A stretch of DNA of 64,000 nucleotides, taken from contig KN832876.1 of the NCBI GenBank assembly GCA_000827325.1, positions 124,001 to 188,000 of the forward strand. The letters are read 5' to 3'. Each line of letters begins with the position of its first letter. The stretch's first letter is position 1. The DNA is from Oidiodendron maius Zn. Taxonomy: Eukaryota > Ascomycota > Leotiomycetes > Myxotrichaceae. Below the pieces are notes generated by a model. The model searched no databases. It was given only the letters and a program-made list of their open reading frames with translations, and was not told the origin of the DNA. The position numbers were made by a program, and so were the translations under genes. This document shows, piece by piece, positions 43,835 through 55,583 of the stretch.

Positions 43835-46484
43835 GATTGGCAGCGGGCGGGTCCCCAGTCAGCAGTGGTTCTCCGACGACGGGGTCTAGTTGAATTGGAG
43901 CGTTTGCCCTCGACGACGCGCGAGGTAAGAGGAGAGCAGACGTCCCGAGCGCAGGCAGGTGGTTCTCGACGGGCGGCGGCGATGGTTGAGGAGCACAATC
44001 AGGCCGCGACGGAGAGATAAAGTGTTGGATAGGATAGACGCCTCGCTCGCTCGTGATAGGCGGCAGGCGTGAGTCGTAGCGACTTGATCGCTCCACTCTG
44101 CGGCCGGCGGGACGAGAAGGATTGGGAAGTGGTGGATGTATAGGTGGTCGGCATCAACTCACGCAGTGGATCCATACACGACAGGGCGGCTCAACATGTC
44201 GCGGGTGAGATGAGATCAGATCGCTAGGGGGGGGAGGGGGGAGGCGAGGAGTTATGTATAGGGTATAGGTATATCGCCGTAGGGCAGGCTGACGGCCAAG
44301 GAAAGAGAAGGGAACGATGGACGAAAGGCACGCTCGCTCTCTCACTCTCTCGTTCTGAATGTGTGGCTTTCTGGCCCGCCGCACAGCAGCACTTCAATCA
44401 AGCAGGACGAGCGCGCGAACGATGCGAGAGTAGTGCAGTGCTACACTGCCTAGCTGGAGAGTGGGTGGTGGTGGTGAGGAATGAACGGGCGATGCTCGGC
44501 TAGAGGGTGAGGAGGGGGATCTGGGTGGAGGAGCTGCACGGTGCAAGGGAAAAAATAATGGCACGTCGACCAGAATGTCCTGGATATCCCGACGCCACCG
44601 CAGATATCCCAGCGCACAAGCCCACTGCCGACAAATCGCGAATCCACAGCGATGAGGGGTGGAGACGCGAGCGACAGTGCCAGGCGGGCAGGCGATCCCA
44701 TTCATCTATTCATACGAGGCGCGCCAAGCAGCAATCAGCGCAAGAAAAGAAGGCTGAGATGGGGGGCAACAGAGCGATGTGGGTATATTTGGTCGCCATA
44801 TAGGACTCCCTAAAACAGCTGCATACAGCGTACAGATAGATACATTTCTGGACAGCTCGACCTCTGCCTCTCTCGCGCGACATCCCCCCTCCACCAGCAC
44901 CGCCATCCCTGGGATTTTCGCATGTGCTCCATCTCTCGTATGCCGTCCAGCAGACTGCGATCGATCTTCCGCACCTTGGGTTTCGCAGTTATCGATTCTC
45001 TCAACCAGGGCTGGCCTGTGACGGGCTCCTCTGGTTTCGGCCCCTTCCTAAAGCTCTCCTCTGCCTTTCCCCCGCAGCAGTTCTGCTTTTGAGCAATGGG
45101 ACCATGTCTGAAGGCCGAGGCGAGAGGGGCTAACGATATGTTTGTGGTAAGGCACTTGCTCAGAGAGTGGAGATCGGATTCACCAGTCTCGCAACTTCAA
45201 CATCCAATTCTGGCCGATCGCCATCGACAAATTCGATCTGCCATGCTGGCGACATGCTCTGATATCTGCCCACCAGCTATCAAACCGATGCTACCCCTCG
45301 GAAATATTGCTACCCCCTGGCCCAGCAAATGCAAGTGAGATGCAGACGCACAGAAAGCCTCTCTACAGTTCCATTCCCAGAGAGGCATCGTCGTGACCGC
45401 AACAGGCACCGTCCTACAACGGCGGCGCCCAGGGCCCCCAGGAGACCGTGGAGCCGCGTCGAGCATGCCCCAGGACACAGACCATACAGTGTTCAGCATA
45501 CAGCAACGGCCAGAACGAGGGGTCGGAGGCCTAGGCTTCCCTCTGGAGTCTGCCCCCCGTCGACAGAGACTCGAAGGTCTAGAACCCCATCGATCGCCGA
45601 CGTCTGGGAAACAGAACACCCATGCCGGGCTGCTAGAAGAGAAGCAGCCTCCGCATCCACCTGCACGTAACGAGGCAAGTGCCTTCTAATGGTACACCGG
45701 GGGGCGGAGGCAGGCGGTGGCATCCGGCTCCCTTTCTCTGGTACCGTGCGTTCATGCTGGAGTTTGATACTCTTCGAACCTGACTCAAACAGCGCGTCTC
45801 CTTGGGCGTCAGCAAAAGACGGCCAACCGCGGAATCACGCCGACTGGTAGGTATTCCAAATGCCAGCGCCGGGAAGCCCTTGCTGTCAATCCATCGTAGT
45901 GTTGTGCTCTTGTAATCTCATCGCGGATCTGGGACTTGATCATCATCGCGCTCGCTGCTCAGTCACTACATGTCTCGTGATTTCAAGCTTTGCAATGCTA
46001 CACATCATATTCCCCGGCGTGGAACAGTCCGATCTTCCTTACGCCTAAATCTTATGTCTTGCGCTCTGTCTCGTCGTGTCTCATCTCCTCCACAGTCGGA
46101 TCCCTACCTAGCTGAAGATTGTCGCCGTGCCTGGGAGAATTACATCACAGGGAGAGCCATTTGCTTTCGGGCGACATATTAGCAGGGAATGCAATGCGGA
46201 TCCGATCAGGACTAGTGCTCGTGGCTCTTGGTGCCTGATGGATAAGGTCTCCAAGCAGCAAGCGAAAGAACCTCAAGGCTGAGGGACCCAAGACCGAGGA
46301 CTCAAAAAGTCTATCTTGAATAGCCTTGGCACTCGACGCAGCAGCGCTGCAGATGACTCGACAGCATTGTCCCGGGCAGCAGCAGCCATAATAGTCACTC
46401 CCCAAATCTCTCCCCCCGAACAGCGAGACAGTGTCGTCCCTACTGAGAAAGGCGCGCATCTTTGGCGCCGTGTTTCGAGCCATC
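43835..46484. promoter_or_regulatory. Large divergent gap SKN7 / HAD-RGG gene, 2.65 kb
   Basis: The longest gene-free stretch in the window. Open frames up to about 140 codons exist on both strands but read as low-complexity or GC-rich chance frames with no family resemblance. A G-run GGGGGGGGAGGGGGGAGG lies near 44225-44242. It may hold a long, perhaps intron-bearing, 5' leader of SKN7, as regulatory genes in fungi often have, or a non-coding RNA. I see no repeats at its ends and no sign of a mobile element. Confidence 0.45.
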
Positions 46485-48311
46485 ATGGGAAGCTCCTTTA
46501 ATGGCACGCCAGCGATCCAGCATACCCTGACAGCGCTGAACCGCTGGTCCGTGGCGGAGAAGCAACTGCCCCGTATGGAACCTGCCCTCTTGCTGAGCAC
46601 TGTGCACTGACCGAATGCAGCTGTCGCCAACATTAAAGCTCTCCACATCTACGATTTCGATAATACCCGTAAGTTGTCTCGTCGGCCTAGTTTTGCAGCT
46701 GCTAACTAACCCACAGTATTCCATACCCCTCTCCCCAACCCGAAATTATGGAACGGGCCCTCAATTGGATTCCTTCAGACCAAAGAGACCTTTGCGTCAG
46801 GGGGGTGGTGGCACGACCACCGCATCCTCGCGGCCACAGGAGCTGGTATTGACATAGAAGAGCCCCGATCTTGGGATGGATGGTGGAATGAACGAGTCGT
46901 GGACCTCATACGACTAAGCATGGAGCAGAAAGATGCGCTAACAGTCCTCCTTACTGGACGCGCAGAAGGTAATTTTGGAGATCTGGTGAAGCGCATCGTT
47001 CGCAGCAAAGGGCTGGACTTTGACATCATCTGCTTACAGCCACCGGCTGGCCCGAGCAATCAGAAATTCACAAGCACCATGAATTTCAAGCAGGTCTTTC
47101 TGGAGACCGTGATGGAGACGTACAAGGCAGCTGAGGAAATCCGCGTTTATGAAGATCGGGTTAACCATGTCAAACATTTCAGAAACTTCTTCACAGAATA
47201 CAATACGCGCCAGAATGGTGTTGGCGGGATGCCAACGCGTGGACCCATCACCGCCGAGGTAGTCCAAGTGGTAGCTTCGTCCATGCAACTTGATCCCGTC
47301 CACGAGACTGCGCAGGTTCAGCGCATCATTAATGACCATAATGCCGCTATCGGCAAAGGCAGAGGCGGAAAACGTCTGATGATAAAGAAGACTGTTTTCT
47401 ATACTGGATATTTGATCAACAGCACTGACACTCAGAAGTTGCTTACATTAGTTCAGCTTCCTCCGAACATGCCAGACACCGAGATGAAATATCTCGCTAA
47501 CAATGTCCTCATCACACCTCGCCCGTGTCCAAATAGCATTTTGGAGAAGGTGGGTGGAATGGGCAGCAAGACTACCTGGGAAGTTACGGGAACCGCAGTT
47601 TTCGAGAACAAAGTCTGGGCTGCCCAATTACGGCCTGTCCCGGAGACCAAGAAATACTACACTGAGAATTCCGTGCCTATAGTCGTGCTTGCGCTTCGTA
47701 AAGGTGCTCGGCCCATCGACGCAGGTAAGATTCAAAACTGGCAGCCGGTCCCACCAGAGAAGCACTTCGTGTTTGAGACGACGGTGGGCGAGAAAGTCTT
47801 GCTTCGAATAGAAGAAGAGGATCCAAATGAGAATGAGTACGAGAGCCTCTTCCCGAACAAGTCGTTTAAGCGTAAGCACGCACAAGATGACGAGAACTCG
47901 AACAGGCAGCCCAGCGGGTCGTATGGCCATAACCAAAACAGTGGCGGACGAGGTGGGGGCCTGCAGAACTTCGGTGGTGGGCGAGGTGGTCGCGGTCGTG
48001 GCCAAGTGCCGCAACGTGGTAATCGTGGGGGCCGAGGTGGAGCGGGTGGCAGAGGCAAGGGGCGAGGTGGTGGATATAACTACCGATCCCTCGATGATGT
48101 TGGTGAGAAACCATCTTACAACGGCCCGCCCCCGAGCTACGATGTCACTGTTGCGTACGAGGATTTCCCCCCTTTACAGAAGCAGTATCAGACACCTCAG
48201 CAACTGGTCCAGCAGCAGTTCGACCAATACAACCAATACCAGCAGCAGCTTCAAGAAAGAGGCAGCAATACAGGAGGCCAACAAGGCACCGGGGAGCTTC
48301 CTTATTTCTGA
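46485..48311 (+). CDS. HAD-family (SAK RNA-repair type) protein with RGG tail
   Basis: Exons 46485-46572, 46621-46668 and 46717-48311 give 576 residues. HAD motif I is HIYDFDNTLFHTP (Asp41 and Asp43); motif II is in LTVLLTGRAEG; an acidic YEDR with VNHVKHFRNF fits the last HAD motif. The stretch NGPSIGFLQTKETFASGGWW is typical of the fungal family formerly DUF2410, now HAD domain of Swiss Army Knife RNA repair proteins. The C terminus (about 440-520) is a dense RGG/GRGG region, an RNA-binding signature, followed by a Gln/Tyr-rich tail. A phosphatase acting on RNA ends is a reasonable but untested inference. The first two short exons restore the start and motif I. Confidence 0.85.
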
Positions 48312-48681
48312 GCCACTGCGTGGATATTGGCAGCAGTGTATCTGCTCAATACTCTCTGCACACAATTACACTACATACTGATATGCATCGGTGGAGTTCC
48401 CGTTAGCTATAAGAGGCTGCATTACCGGGTAGCATTGCTCAGGGAAAGAGACGTTGAATATCGTCTCCTACGAGCTGTAGCTTGTAAGATAATAAAAACT
48501 AGGTTTTCTAAACTCAAAACCCTCTGTCAGCGCAATCCAGCTCTATATCTCTATATCTTCCTATCCGTGATATCCCAAAGCTTATCTGCACCCGTAGATG
48601 ACACCTTTAAGTCAGCTCTGACGTTCCATTATAGATGGCCCAGTTTACGGAAACAGCACCTAGCACAATATACAAGTAGTG
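48312..48681. other. Intergenic between convergent genes, 370 bp
   Basis: 3' flanks of the HAD-RGG gene and HEM4. Nothing else seen. Confidence 0.45.
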
Positions 48682-49686
48682 TTAACAAAGATGATCTTTT
48701 ATGAACTTTCTGATACCAGCTTCTAAACCCTCAGGACTTGGTGTCTCGGCACAAACATCCGGGTCGAAGTCGAACTGTTTCCTTAAGTGATCCCGAGTTG
48801 TCGGCCCTATCGTCGCAATATATGTGTTCCTGGTAGACCTAGATACGTCTGCTCTAACTTTTCCAGTGCTCGGGTTCAGCATATTGAGCGATCGCAGCAT
48901 AGCCTCGCATCCAGTCGGCGAGAAGACCACGACCCATCTAGAGGACCTATTCCCCGTCTTACGCAACAGCGCAGTGAAGTCCTGCTCAAAAGACTCCATA
49001 ACGCCGGTCTCATACACCGTGACCTCGTCGACCTGGATTCGGCGGTCCATGCCGAGTTTGGGATTCATCAGCGTCTCGGGAATGATATCCCTCCTCTGTT
49101 CTCCAACGACAAACAGTAATGGCGGCCTCTCATTCGAATCTCGGTGCCAGTCCACATAGTGATCTAGGATGAAATGCGCCAATGCCTCCCCGTTGCCCGT
49201 CTCCGCGCCAAACGTCTGGAGGGATGGCAGCTGCTGGATTGCCCTCAGAGCCCGAGTAGTCGCAGGGCCCACGGTATACACCGGGACCTGTTGGATGTGC
49301 GGCAATGTGCCATCGTCTGCAAACGGACAGTCAGACATTTCTTGACCCAAGGATTGATCAATGGCATCTTTCGCACCGTGGCCCGCTTCCACTGCCTCCG
49401 CCACCGATTTCGAGAATGCTTCTACAGCACGTTGCGACGTGAAGATCAGTCCGCCATACTTCGCGCCCTCGTGCGTCCCGAATCGGTCGTGTCGTATCAG
49501 ATTCCGCATAACCCTCACGCCCTTGTCTTTGAACTTGTGCTCGAGGACTGGGACGAAGACTGACTCAAACCTGACTCCATCTTTCGCCGCTGCAAATTGC
49601 TCCTCGTACCCATCACCGGGAACCGATTTCGTCTTCAGTAGGAATAAGGAAGTAGCTTCTCCCGGCCGTGAATCTGACTTATTCAT
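48682..49686 (-). CDS. HEM4: Uroporphyrinogen-III synthase
   Basis: A single exon of 334 residues from the first ATG at 49686; the frame stays open upstream but without an ATG. The HemD fold is recognised from SLFLLKTKSVPGDGYEEQF, GLIFTSQRAVEAF, VPVYTVGPATTRALR, LLFVVGEQRRDIIPE, VDEVTVYETG and WVVVFSPTGCEAML with TYIATIGPTTRDHLR. It cyclises hydroxymethylbilane to uroporphyrinogen III, the fourth step of haem synthesis from glycine, in the cytosol. It is divergent from ERV1 with 203 bp between start codons. Confidence 0.93.
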   Translation of the reverse strand: MNKSDSRPGEATSLFLLKTKSVPGDGYEEQFAAAKDGVRFESVFVPVLEHKFKDKGVRVMRNLIRHDRFGTHEGAKYGGLIFTSQRAVEAFSKSVAEAVEAGHGAKDAIDQSLGQEMSDCPFADDGTLPHIQQVPVYTVGPATTRALRAIQQLPSLQTFGAETGNGEALAHFILDHYVDWHRDSNERPPLLFVVGEQRRDIIPETLMNPKLGMDRRIQVDEVTVYETGVMESFEQDFTALLRKTGNRSSRWVVVFSPTGCEAMLRSLNMLNPSTGKVRADVSRSTRNTYIATIGPTTRDHLRKQFDFDPDVCAETPSPEGLEAGIRKFIKDHLC

Positions 49687-49889
49687 CGTCGTTGCATGGT
49701 GGTGCTGACGAGGGGTCGTCGACAATCGCAAGGCTATTATATCCGAACTCTGGTGGCAGGTGGTTCATTTTGCCTCTTCCGCCGGTACGGTGTTTCCGGC
49801 CGCATGACAAATGTCCATGTCAACATGCCCTTTCTTTTCAACCCGGCCACCCGCCCTTCTCAATCATTTGCGCAAATTCCAGGAGGGCA
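49687..49889. promoter_or_regulatory. Short bidirectional promoter HEM4 / ERV1
   Basis: The 203 bp between two start codons facing away from each other, the shortest divergent spacing in the window. Both promoters must share it. No specific site assigned. Confidence 0.5.
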
Positions 49890-50515
49890 ATGGCAGACGA
49901 TAGTCGAGACAGCCATGCAGTCGGCACGACAACTCCCGGCGGAGGAGCTGTACCGCCAAAGACATTCCCCAAAGGCGTCGTCCTAGGGAAAGACGGCAAA
50001 CCGTGAGTTGCTCGCAAGCTCATACCTTTACGCACACAAACTCCTCCTAGTACCGAGCCTGATCTCTCCCTACCAGCTGTCGGTCGTGCACTTCCTTCGC
50101 CGATTGGGCGGCCCAGACGAAGAAGACTACGAAAGGTGGGACAGCCAGCAGTGGCGTCACCGCCGCACCTCCCTCCGACTGCCCACCAGATGTCGAACAG
50201 CTTGGCCGCTCGTCCTGGACACTCCTCCACTCGATCGCCGCCTCGTATCCCGTCTCGCCAACGCCTACGGAGCAAAGCCAGGTGAGGCAGTTCATGGGGC
50301 TTTTCTCAAAGCTGTATCCCTGCTGGGTGTGCGCCGAGGACTTCCAAGAGTTCATGACACAGAACAGGATCAGGACGGAAAGTAGAGATGAGTTCGGGCA
50401 ATGGATGTGCGAAGCACATAACGACGTCAATCGGAAGCTGGGGAAGAAGGTGTTTGATTGCTCCAAGTGGGAGGAGAGATGGAGGACCGGGTGGAAGAGT
50501 GGCAGTTGCGAATAG
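49890..50515 (+). CDS. ERV1: Mitochondrial FAD-linked sulfhydryl oxidase
   Basis: Exons 49890-50002 and 50077-50515 give 183 residues. The Erv1/ALR domain has CPPDVEQLGRSSWTLLHSIA, the active-site pair in LYPCWVC (Cys120 and Cys123), the FAD-binding CEAHNDVNRKLGKK, and a structural Cys16Cys pair ending VFDC. The shuttle pair is CRSC at Cys39-Cys42. It re-oxidises Mia40 in the intermembrane space, passing electrons to cytochrome c, and supports import of Cys-rich proteins. Intron 50003-50076 has GTGAGT and CCAG; splicing it is what restores the CRSC motif. No second intron is needed. Confidence 0.95.
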
Positions 50516-51213
50516 AGGGGATGGATATAGACACGATCTCTACCTTACGAGTGTACGATGAGATAGATGTATTGTATAATAGAGAGCTTAGCGTGCTCAA
50601 AGGATGTATAAAATTTCCACTCAGATCCAGCTTCAGATCTTGTAAATCCCCTGATGCAATGATAATACTGAGCCTTCTATATTCATCTGCCAGATAGCAA
50701 GAACTCAATTATGTCATTTCAACTTACTAGCTGAGCGAAGGATTCTTGCATAAACTCAATCTAAAGCTCAGGAAGAGCTCTTGTTAACACAGGTGCGGAT
50801 CCCGGGGAAAGTTTACAGAACCAGTACCACTCGATTTCGAATATAGGTTGGACCAACATTCCCTTACGAGTGCAAAGCACCAAATATTATAAAATGAGCC
50901 GCGAAGAGTATTATATGTACTCCCCGAGAAGGATCAGTAAAATTTGCGTTGGTGATGTTCCGGGAGGATGTGGCAGGATTCTCAGCCTCACTGCCAGCCT
51001 TGTACTCCGCAGCCTTGCAACAGATACTGTAAGGATTTAACACAGCCAACCACATCGATATCCTATTATAGCATCGACCTTCCACAGTGCCGTTTCAACT
51101 GTAGACCCAAACAGCCTGATATATCTCCGACCCTACGCGCTCACCACTATTTGAAGTACTTCACAATCACGCATCGCACACGTCCATGATTTGGATGCCA
51201 ACAACCTCGCAAG
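50516..51213. other. Intergenic, 698 bp
   Basis: ERV1 3' flank and OXR1 promoter, AT-rich. No supported coding sequence. Confidence 0.45.
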
Positions 51214-52291
51214 ATGGCAGCTGCTGGCCTCTACGACCTTTCCTCAACGTCATCGTCGGGTGCCTCGACGCCGGCGCTCTCCAACTCTCTCTCTAACTCG
51301 GGCTCCTGGTCCCACGCAGTAGCTGGTCTCTTGCGACGATTCTCCAGCGACCCGCAACAGAGCAACAGCACGCATTCCTCGATGCACTCGCAGACATTTC
51401 CGACCCCAAAGAACGGCCATGGTGGCGGCCTGGACGGGACATACACCCCGCCGTATCGAACAGCTTCTCCTTTCCAACCTCCACCATTATATCCGATTTC
51501 GCTCAGAGGATATCACGCCGACACAACATCCTCCGCCCAACTGCTCAGCAAGGCCTTGGCAGAAGAGATCCGCTTGTTGGTGCCGGCGCGGCTGCAGCTC
51601 TGTGAGGATTGGAACCTGGTATACAGCCTGGAACAGGACGGTGTTTCTCTAGGAACCCTGTACAAGAAATGCGAAGACCTGCGCGGGCTGCGAAATGGAT
51701 TTGTGCTCGTCGTGAAGGATGGTGATGGAAGCGTATGCCCTCCCCTCTCTCTCCTCTATATTGAGGATATGCGCTGACAAGACCCAGCTCTTCGGAGCAT
51801 ACCTGACAGAGGCACCACACCCATATCCGCATTACTACGGCACCGGCGAGTGCTTCCTTTGGCGCGCAAGCTTCCTCTCCCCCACATCTCTCCAACACCT
51901 CCCGCCGCCCCCTTCAGCAGACACCACGAACATGACGCGCAGTACCACCATCGGTACATCCTACCCCTCATCTCCCAGTACATCCAGCAACAACCTCGCC
52001 CCGCCTACCCCCTCCTCCCACTCCGGTAACTCGGGCACCTCAACCCCAGAACGCATCCGCTTCAAGGCATTCCCCTATTCGGGCGTGAACGACTACATGA
52101 TGCTCTGCGAGACCGGTTTCCTGAGCGTTGGAGGTGGCGATGGGCATTACGGCCTCTGGCTGGACGACTCGTTTGAAAAGGGTATCAGCAGCTCGTGCCT
52201 CACATTTGGCAACGAGCCCTTGAGCGATGAGGGCGAGAAATTCGATATCATCGGCGTCGAGCTATGGACGATAGGGAATACGAGCAGTTGA
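51214..52291 (+). CDS. OXR1: Oxidation-resistance protein, TLDc domain (Oxr1)
   Basis: Exons 51214-51732 and 51788-52291 give 340 residues. Residues 1-90 are Ser/Thr/Pro rich. The TLDc domain covers about 95-338: LAEEIRLLVPARLQLCEDWN, VYSLEQDGVSLGTLYKKC, FVLVVKDGDGSLFGAYLTEA, CFLWRA, then a Ser/Thr-rich insertion, and FPYSGVNDYMMLCETGFLSV, GGGDGHYGLWLDDSFEKG and CLTFGNEPL. TLDc proteins protect mitochondria from oxidative damage; yeast Oxr1 also regulates V-ATPase disassembly. The intron has a GTATGC donor and CCCAG acceptor, and joins GDGS to LFGA, two halves of one conserved strand pair. Confidence 0.93.
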
Positions 52292-52651
52292 GCGTCGTAA
52301 AGCGAGTGGATTTCTTTGGCCGTGGCGCAACATTGATACTTTGGCAGCCCCATATCGCACGCCGTGCTGGTGGATAATATTAGATTGTATGATACCCGTT
52401 GCATTATGGAACTCAGGATAGGGCGGCCGGATATCGTACATTGTTTTCGAAAGCGCTTGGGTTGGGTATCACCTCACTTCGAAAAGGGCTAAATATTCCA
52501 ATAAAACAATAGATTTGAATGAGATGCTTAGCTGAAGCGCTGCATTACGTTTATCAAATGCTGCGTGATGTGACCTCCCGTGCCGTATATACATTTCCCA
52601 GTCTATGTAAATGACACCTTAACCCAAACTCCCATGGCACTATTTACCTCA
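52292..52651. other. Intergenic between convergent genes, 360 bp
   Basis: 3' flanks of OXR1 and LRO1. No other feature. Confidence 0.45.
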
Positions 52652-54685
52652 CTATAAATATTCCGGTTCCTCTGAGATCTTTACTCGGTCTGAGTATTTT
52701 TCAATGTTGCTCACAACATAGTGCCCGATATTGTCTCCATGGCCTGCGGCTACCTTTAGAATCAATTCGTTGAGGCCCGACCTGCCGAGGATATCGACAT
52801 GGTCACCTGTATTCGGCCCTCCTCTTGGGCTGAAACGATCAGGTTCATGTGGCATTTCGAATACCTTGATCTTGACACCTGCAGGGTTGTATCGATGCAT
52901 GTTCCATCCTTTGTTACACATATATCCAACGGACAGCAGGTTAACAGTGCCATCACCTTCTCCCATGACCACACCATGGTCAATATCGTCTTCGATGAGT
53001 CCAGTGTCAATGGTAATATCAGTGGAGGAAAAGGGGTTTTCTGGAGGTCTGTAAAAGTAACCACGCTCAGTGGGCTTTCCGACTCCTGACTTGGTCAGCA
53101 CTATGGAAGGGAGGCGATGTTAGTTAAAAAGACTTACCATAAAAGCAATAGACCTTCAGGCTAGGCGCAAGAGGCAGTCGAGTCTCGAGAGGGTTAATCC
53201 ATTTCTTTGGGTCGTTCTCATTGGCTTCAACTTCCGCTGTCGTGTGCGCTATGCCATGGGAATAGTCTCTTTGCACTTGCTTAACATACCAGCTCTCGCT
53301 GACATTGTAAAGGTAGTCAAGGCTTTGTTCTATGGTGAGGTTCCTATACCCAGTGGATCCATTGATGTGTTTGAATTTTAAGAACTGCCCATAGCTAGCA
53401 CTGTTGCCGGGCAGGTCATCAGGGGCCCACGTTGCGTTGCCCCAAACGGCATCTCCACCGATCGGAAGCATAGAGCTGATCCCAGGCATGGCCTTAAATA
53501 TTTCAGCTCTCTCTTGCCGATTTAAGAATCTCTCAAGTCCGTAGACAGCAAATGCATTCAGCTGCGCGGTGTCTTTCATCTCTCCAGACAAAACTGCGGT
53601 CAGGCCCTTCAGAGCGCCTAGCATGCAGCCACTGATATTGATCCAAGAATCGACATATTTCTCCACCCATTCATCACCTCCTCCACCGCCCTGTGCGGAC
53701 GCAACCCAGTGAAAGAAGTAGAACATAACTTGCGACCCCATGCTGTGCGAAACAATGACCACTTTTTCGTTGCTTGTTTTATAGGCTATTTCAATATAAC
53801 TCTTCAGGCGAGTAAAATATTGATCCCGCACTTCGAGATTTGGATATGAGAGGCGCCAATCGTAAGCGGCTGTGAAGCTATTCGTAGGATCATAGCCAAT
53901 GGAAGCTAGGTTCTCGAGAATTTTGTTCCTACACACTTGTTAGTTTAGCCACTTAATATATGTCATAGGTGGACTTTCCATATCCAATATCCAGTGATAA
54001 AGAAATCTGCAGCATCAAATCCTTGAGCAGCTCTCAACTTGATACCTGGTGGGTCTAGCCCAGTCTCTTTATCCAGCATGATATGCCTCTTCCAGCCCTC
54101 CTGGTCGAGCACCAAAGCCCTCATCATAGTCCAAGATCCCCACAGCCTTTTCCTGAAATATGGACGCGAGCTATTCGATGTGCCCCAAGATTCTAACCCT
54201 GTCGATATAACACCGGGAACCATGACGACGGAGTGCTTCGCGGTCACGCCTTGCGCTGACAAGTTCAACCCCACCTGAAAAGCATCATAACTGACCGCAT
54301 CCCTCTCTCCTCTCTGTTCGTATCATGTTAGAACATGTCTCGATAAATATAAAATGCATTGTAGAGCACTTACTACCAGATCCCTCGCATCACTGACAAA
54401 GCCCGCAGGAAGCACTTCTATCAGACTTTCCATAGACAATTCCCTCAGTTCTGGAAAATCCAGCAGGTCGCTCCTCTGCGCAAAGAACCCGGCCACCAGT
54501 AGGCCAAAGACGCCTCCCAGAAAGAAGATAAGTCCATTGCGTCGTTTGCGAGTTTGGGGCTTGATTGTATCAGGTATAATTTTCGAGTCTGGCGCAAGGC
54601 GCACCTCTTCGGCTTTCGCGGGACTCTCCCCGCTCCTTTTGCTAGACTTGGAATGGTCCGCCACCCGCTGGCGGAGGGAAGCCAT
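52652..54685 (-). CDS. LRO1: Phospholipid:diacylglycerol acyltransferase
   Basis: Exons on the minus strand are 54685-54374, 54313-53979, 53928-53138 and 53085-52652, giving 623 residues. One membrane anchor, GLIFFLGGVFGLLVAGFF (about 50-68), follows a basic cytosolic tail. The luminal LCAT-like domain has VMVPGVISTGLESWG, the nucleophile in SHSMGSQVM (about Ser278), and the Asp/His region EGDGTVNLLSVG and GDHVDILGR. It moves an acyl chain from a phospholipid to diacylglycerol, making triacylglycerol in the ER. The second intron begins GAAAGTCC in place of GTAAGT; only that junction gives the conserved GYWIWNKILENLASIGYDP. Other introns are GT-AG. Confidence 0.92.
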
Positions 54686-54959
54686 GGCACTGCCAATCGG
54701 CGTGTTTCAGTATGAAAGGACGGTCGAGGCGAAAGTAGCTCTGAAGGTCGCACCAGCTTGTTGTATGGAGTTTGGAAATTCTGCCAGGCGTTTCGGTGTT
54801 CGTGCCTGACTAAGGGAGGTAAAATCGTCAGCCTCGTCTTCACGTGAAATTCCACCCCTCTTCAGGTGCGAATTCCACCCTCGTCTGAATATATGTGGTC
54901 GTGTGCCCCGTCAGCGCGTCGGATCTCTATATTCATTCCTGTCCACCAAGGGCGTCGCA
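54686..54959. promoter_or_regulatory. Divergent promoter LRO1 / NAA30
   Basis: The 274 bp between start codons facing away from each other. No specific site assigned. Confidence 0.4.
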
Positions 54960-55583
54960 ATGGAGAAGTCGAGAATGGCAGAGCTACCCCCGGAATTACG
55001 ATACATACAATACGAACATGCCCTCGAGAAGAAATATTTACCCGCGATTCGAGCCCTCATCTCGAAGGACCTGAGCGAGCCCTATAGTATATATGTATAC
55101 AGATATTTCCTATACCAATGGGGGGAGCTTTGCTTCATGGTACTCACCTCCAACCCATCCGCCAGTGGGAGTTGCCCCGAAAACTTACAATGCCAATAGG
55201 CCCTCGATCCTAAGACGGACACGATGATCGGCGTGGTGGTTTGCAAACTTGAACCCCACCAGTCGCATTCTCCTCCTACGCTTCGCGGATACATTGCAAT
55301 GCTGGCCGTATCTTCGAGTTACCGAAACCATGGTATTGCTACAACTCTTGTCAGGAAAGCCATTGATGCTATGGTTGAACGAGATGCGGATGAGGTAGTA
55401 TTAGAAACCGAAGAAACGAATATACCGGCCATGAAACTGTACGAGAGGTTAGGATTTCTAAGGAGTAAGAAGTTGCACAGGTATTATTTGAACGGGAACT
55501 CGGCGTTCAGGCTTGTACTACATTTGAAGAGAGCGCAAGATATGGTAGGAGACGAGAATGGCGGCGAGGATGGACTAGAATAG
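54960..55583 (+). CDS. NAA30: N-alpha-acetyltransferase 30, NatC catalytic subunit
   Basis: Exons 54960-55139 and 55200-55583 give 187 residues. The GNAT fold reads LIGKDL-like [21 protein letters not shown], then [30 protein letters not shown] (acetyl-CoA loop), [20 protein letters not shown] and [19 protein letters not shown], as in Naa30/Mak3. NatC acetylates N termini beginning Met-Leu, Met-Ile or Met-Phe on the ribosome. The start at 54960 gives [18 protein letters not shown]; the next Met, six codons on, is also possible. The intron has GTACTC and AATAG. A 5'-extended frame exists but lacks family resemblance. Confidence 0.92.

Noticed and set aside
45197-45689. Overlapping frames of about 100-140 codons in the SKN7 gap
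   Set aside because: Arg/Pro-rich on both strands with no splice context or family resemblance; likely chance frames in GC-rich DNA.
48682-49731. Longer HEM4 beginning at 49731
   Set aside because: That position is TTG, not ATG; the first ATG in frame is at 49686.
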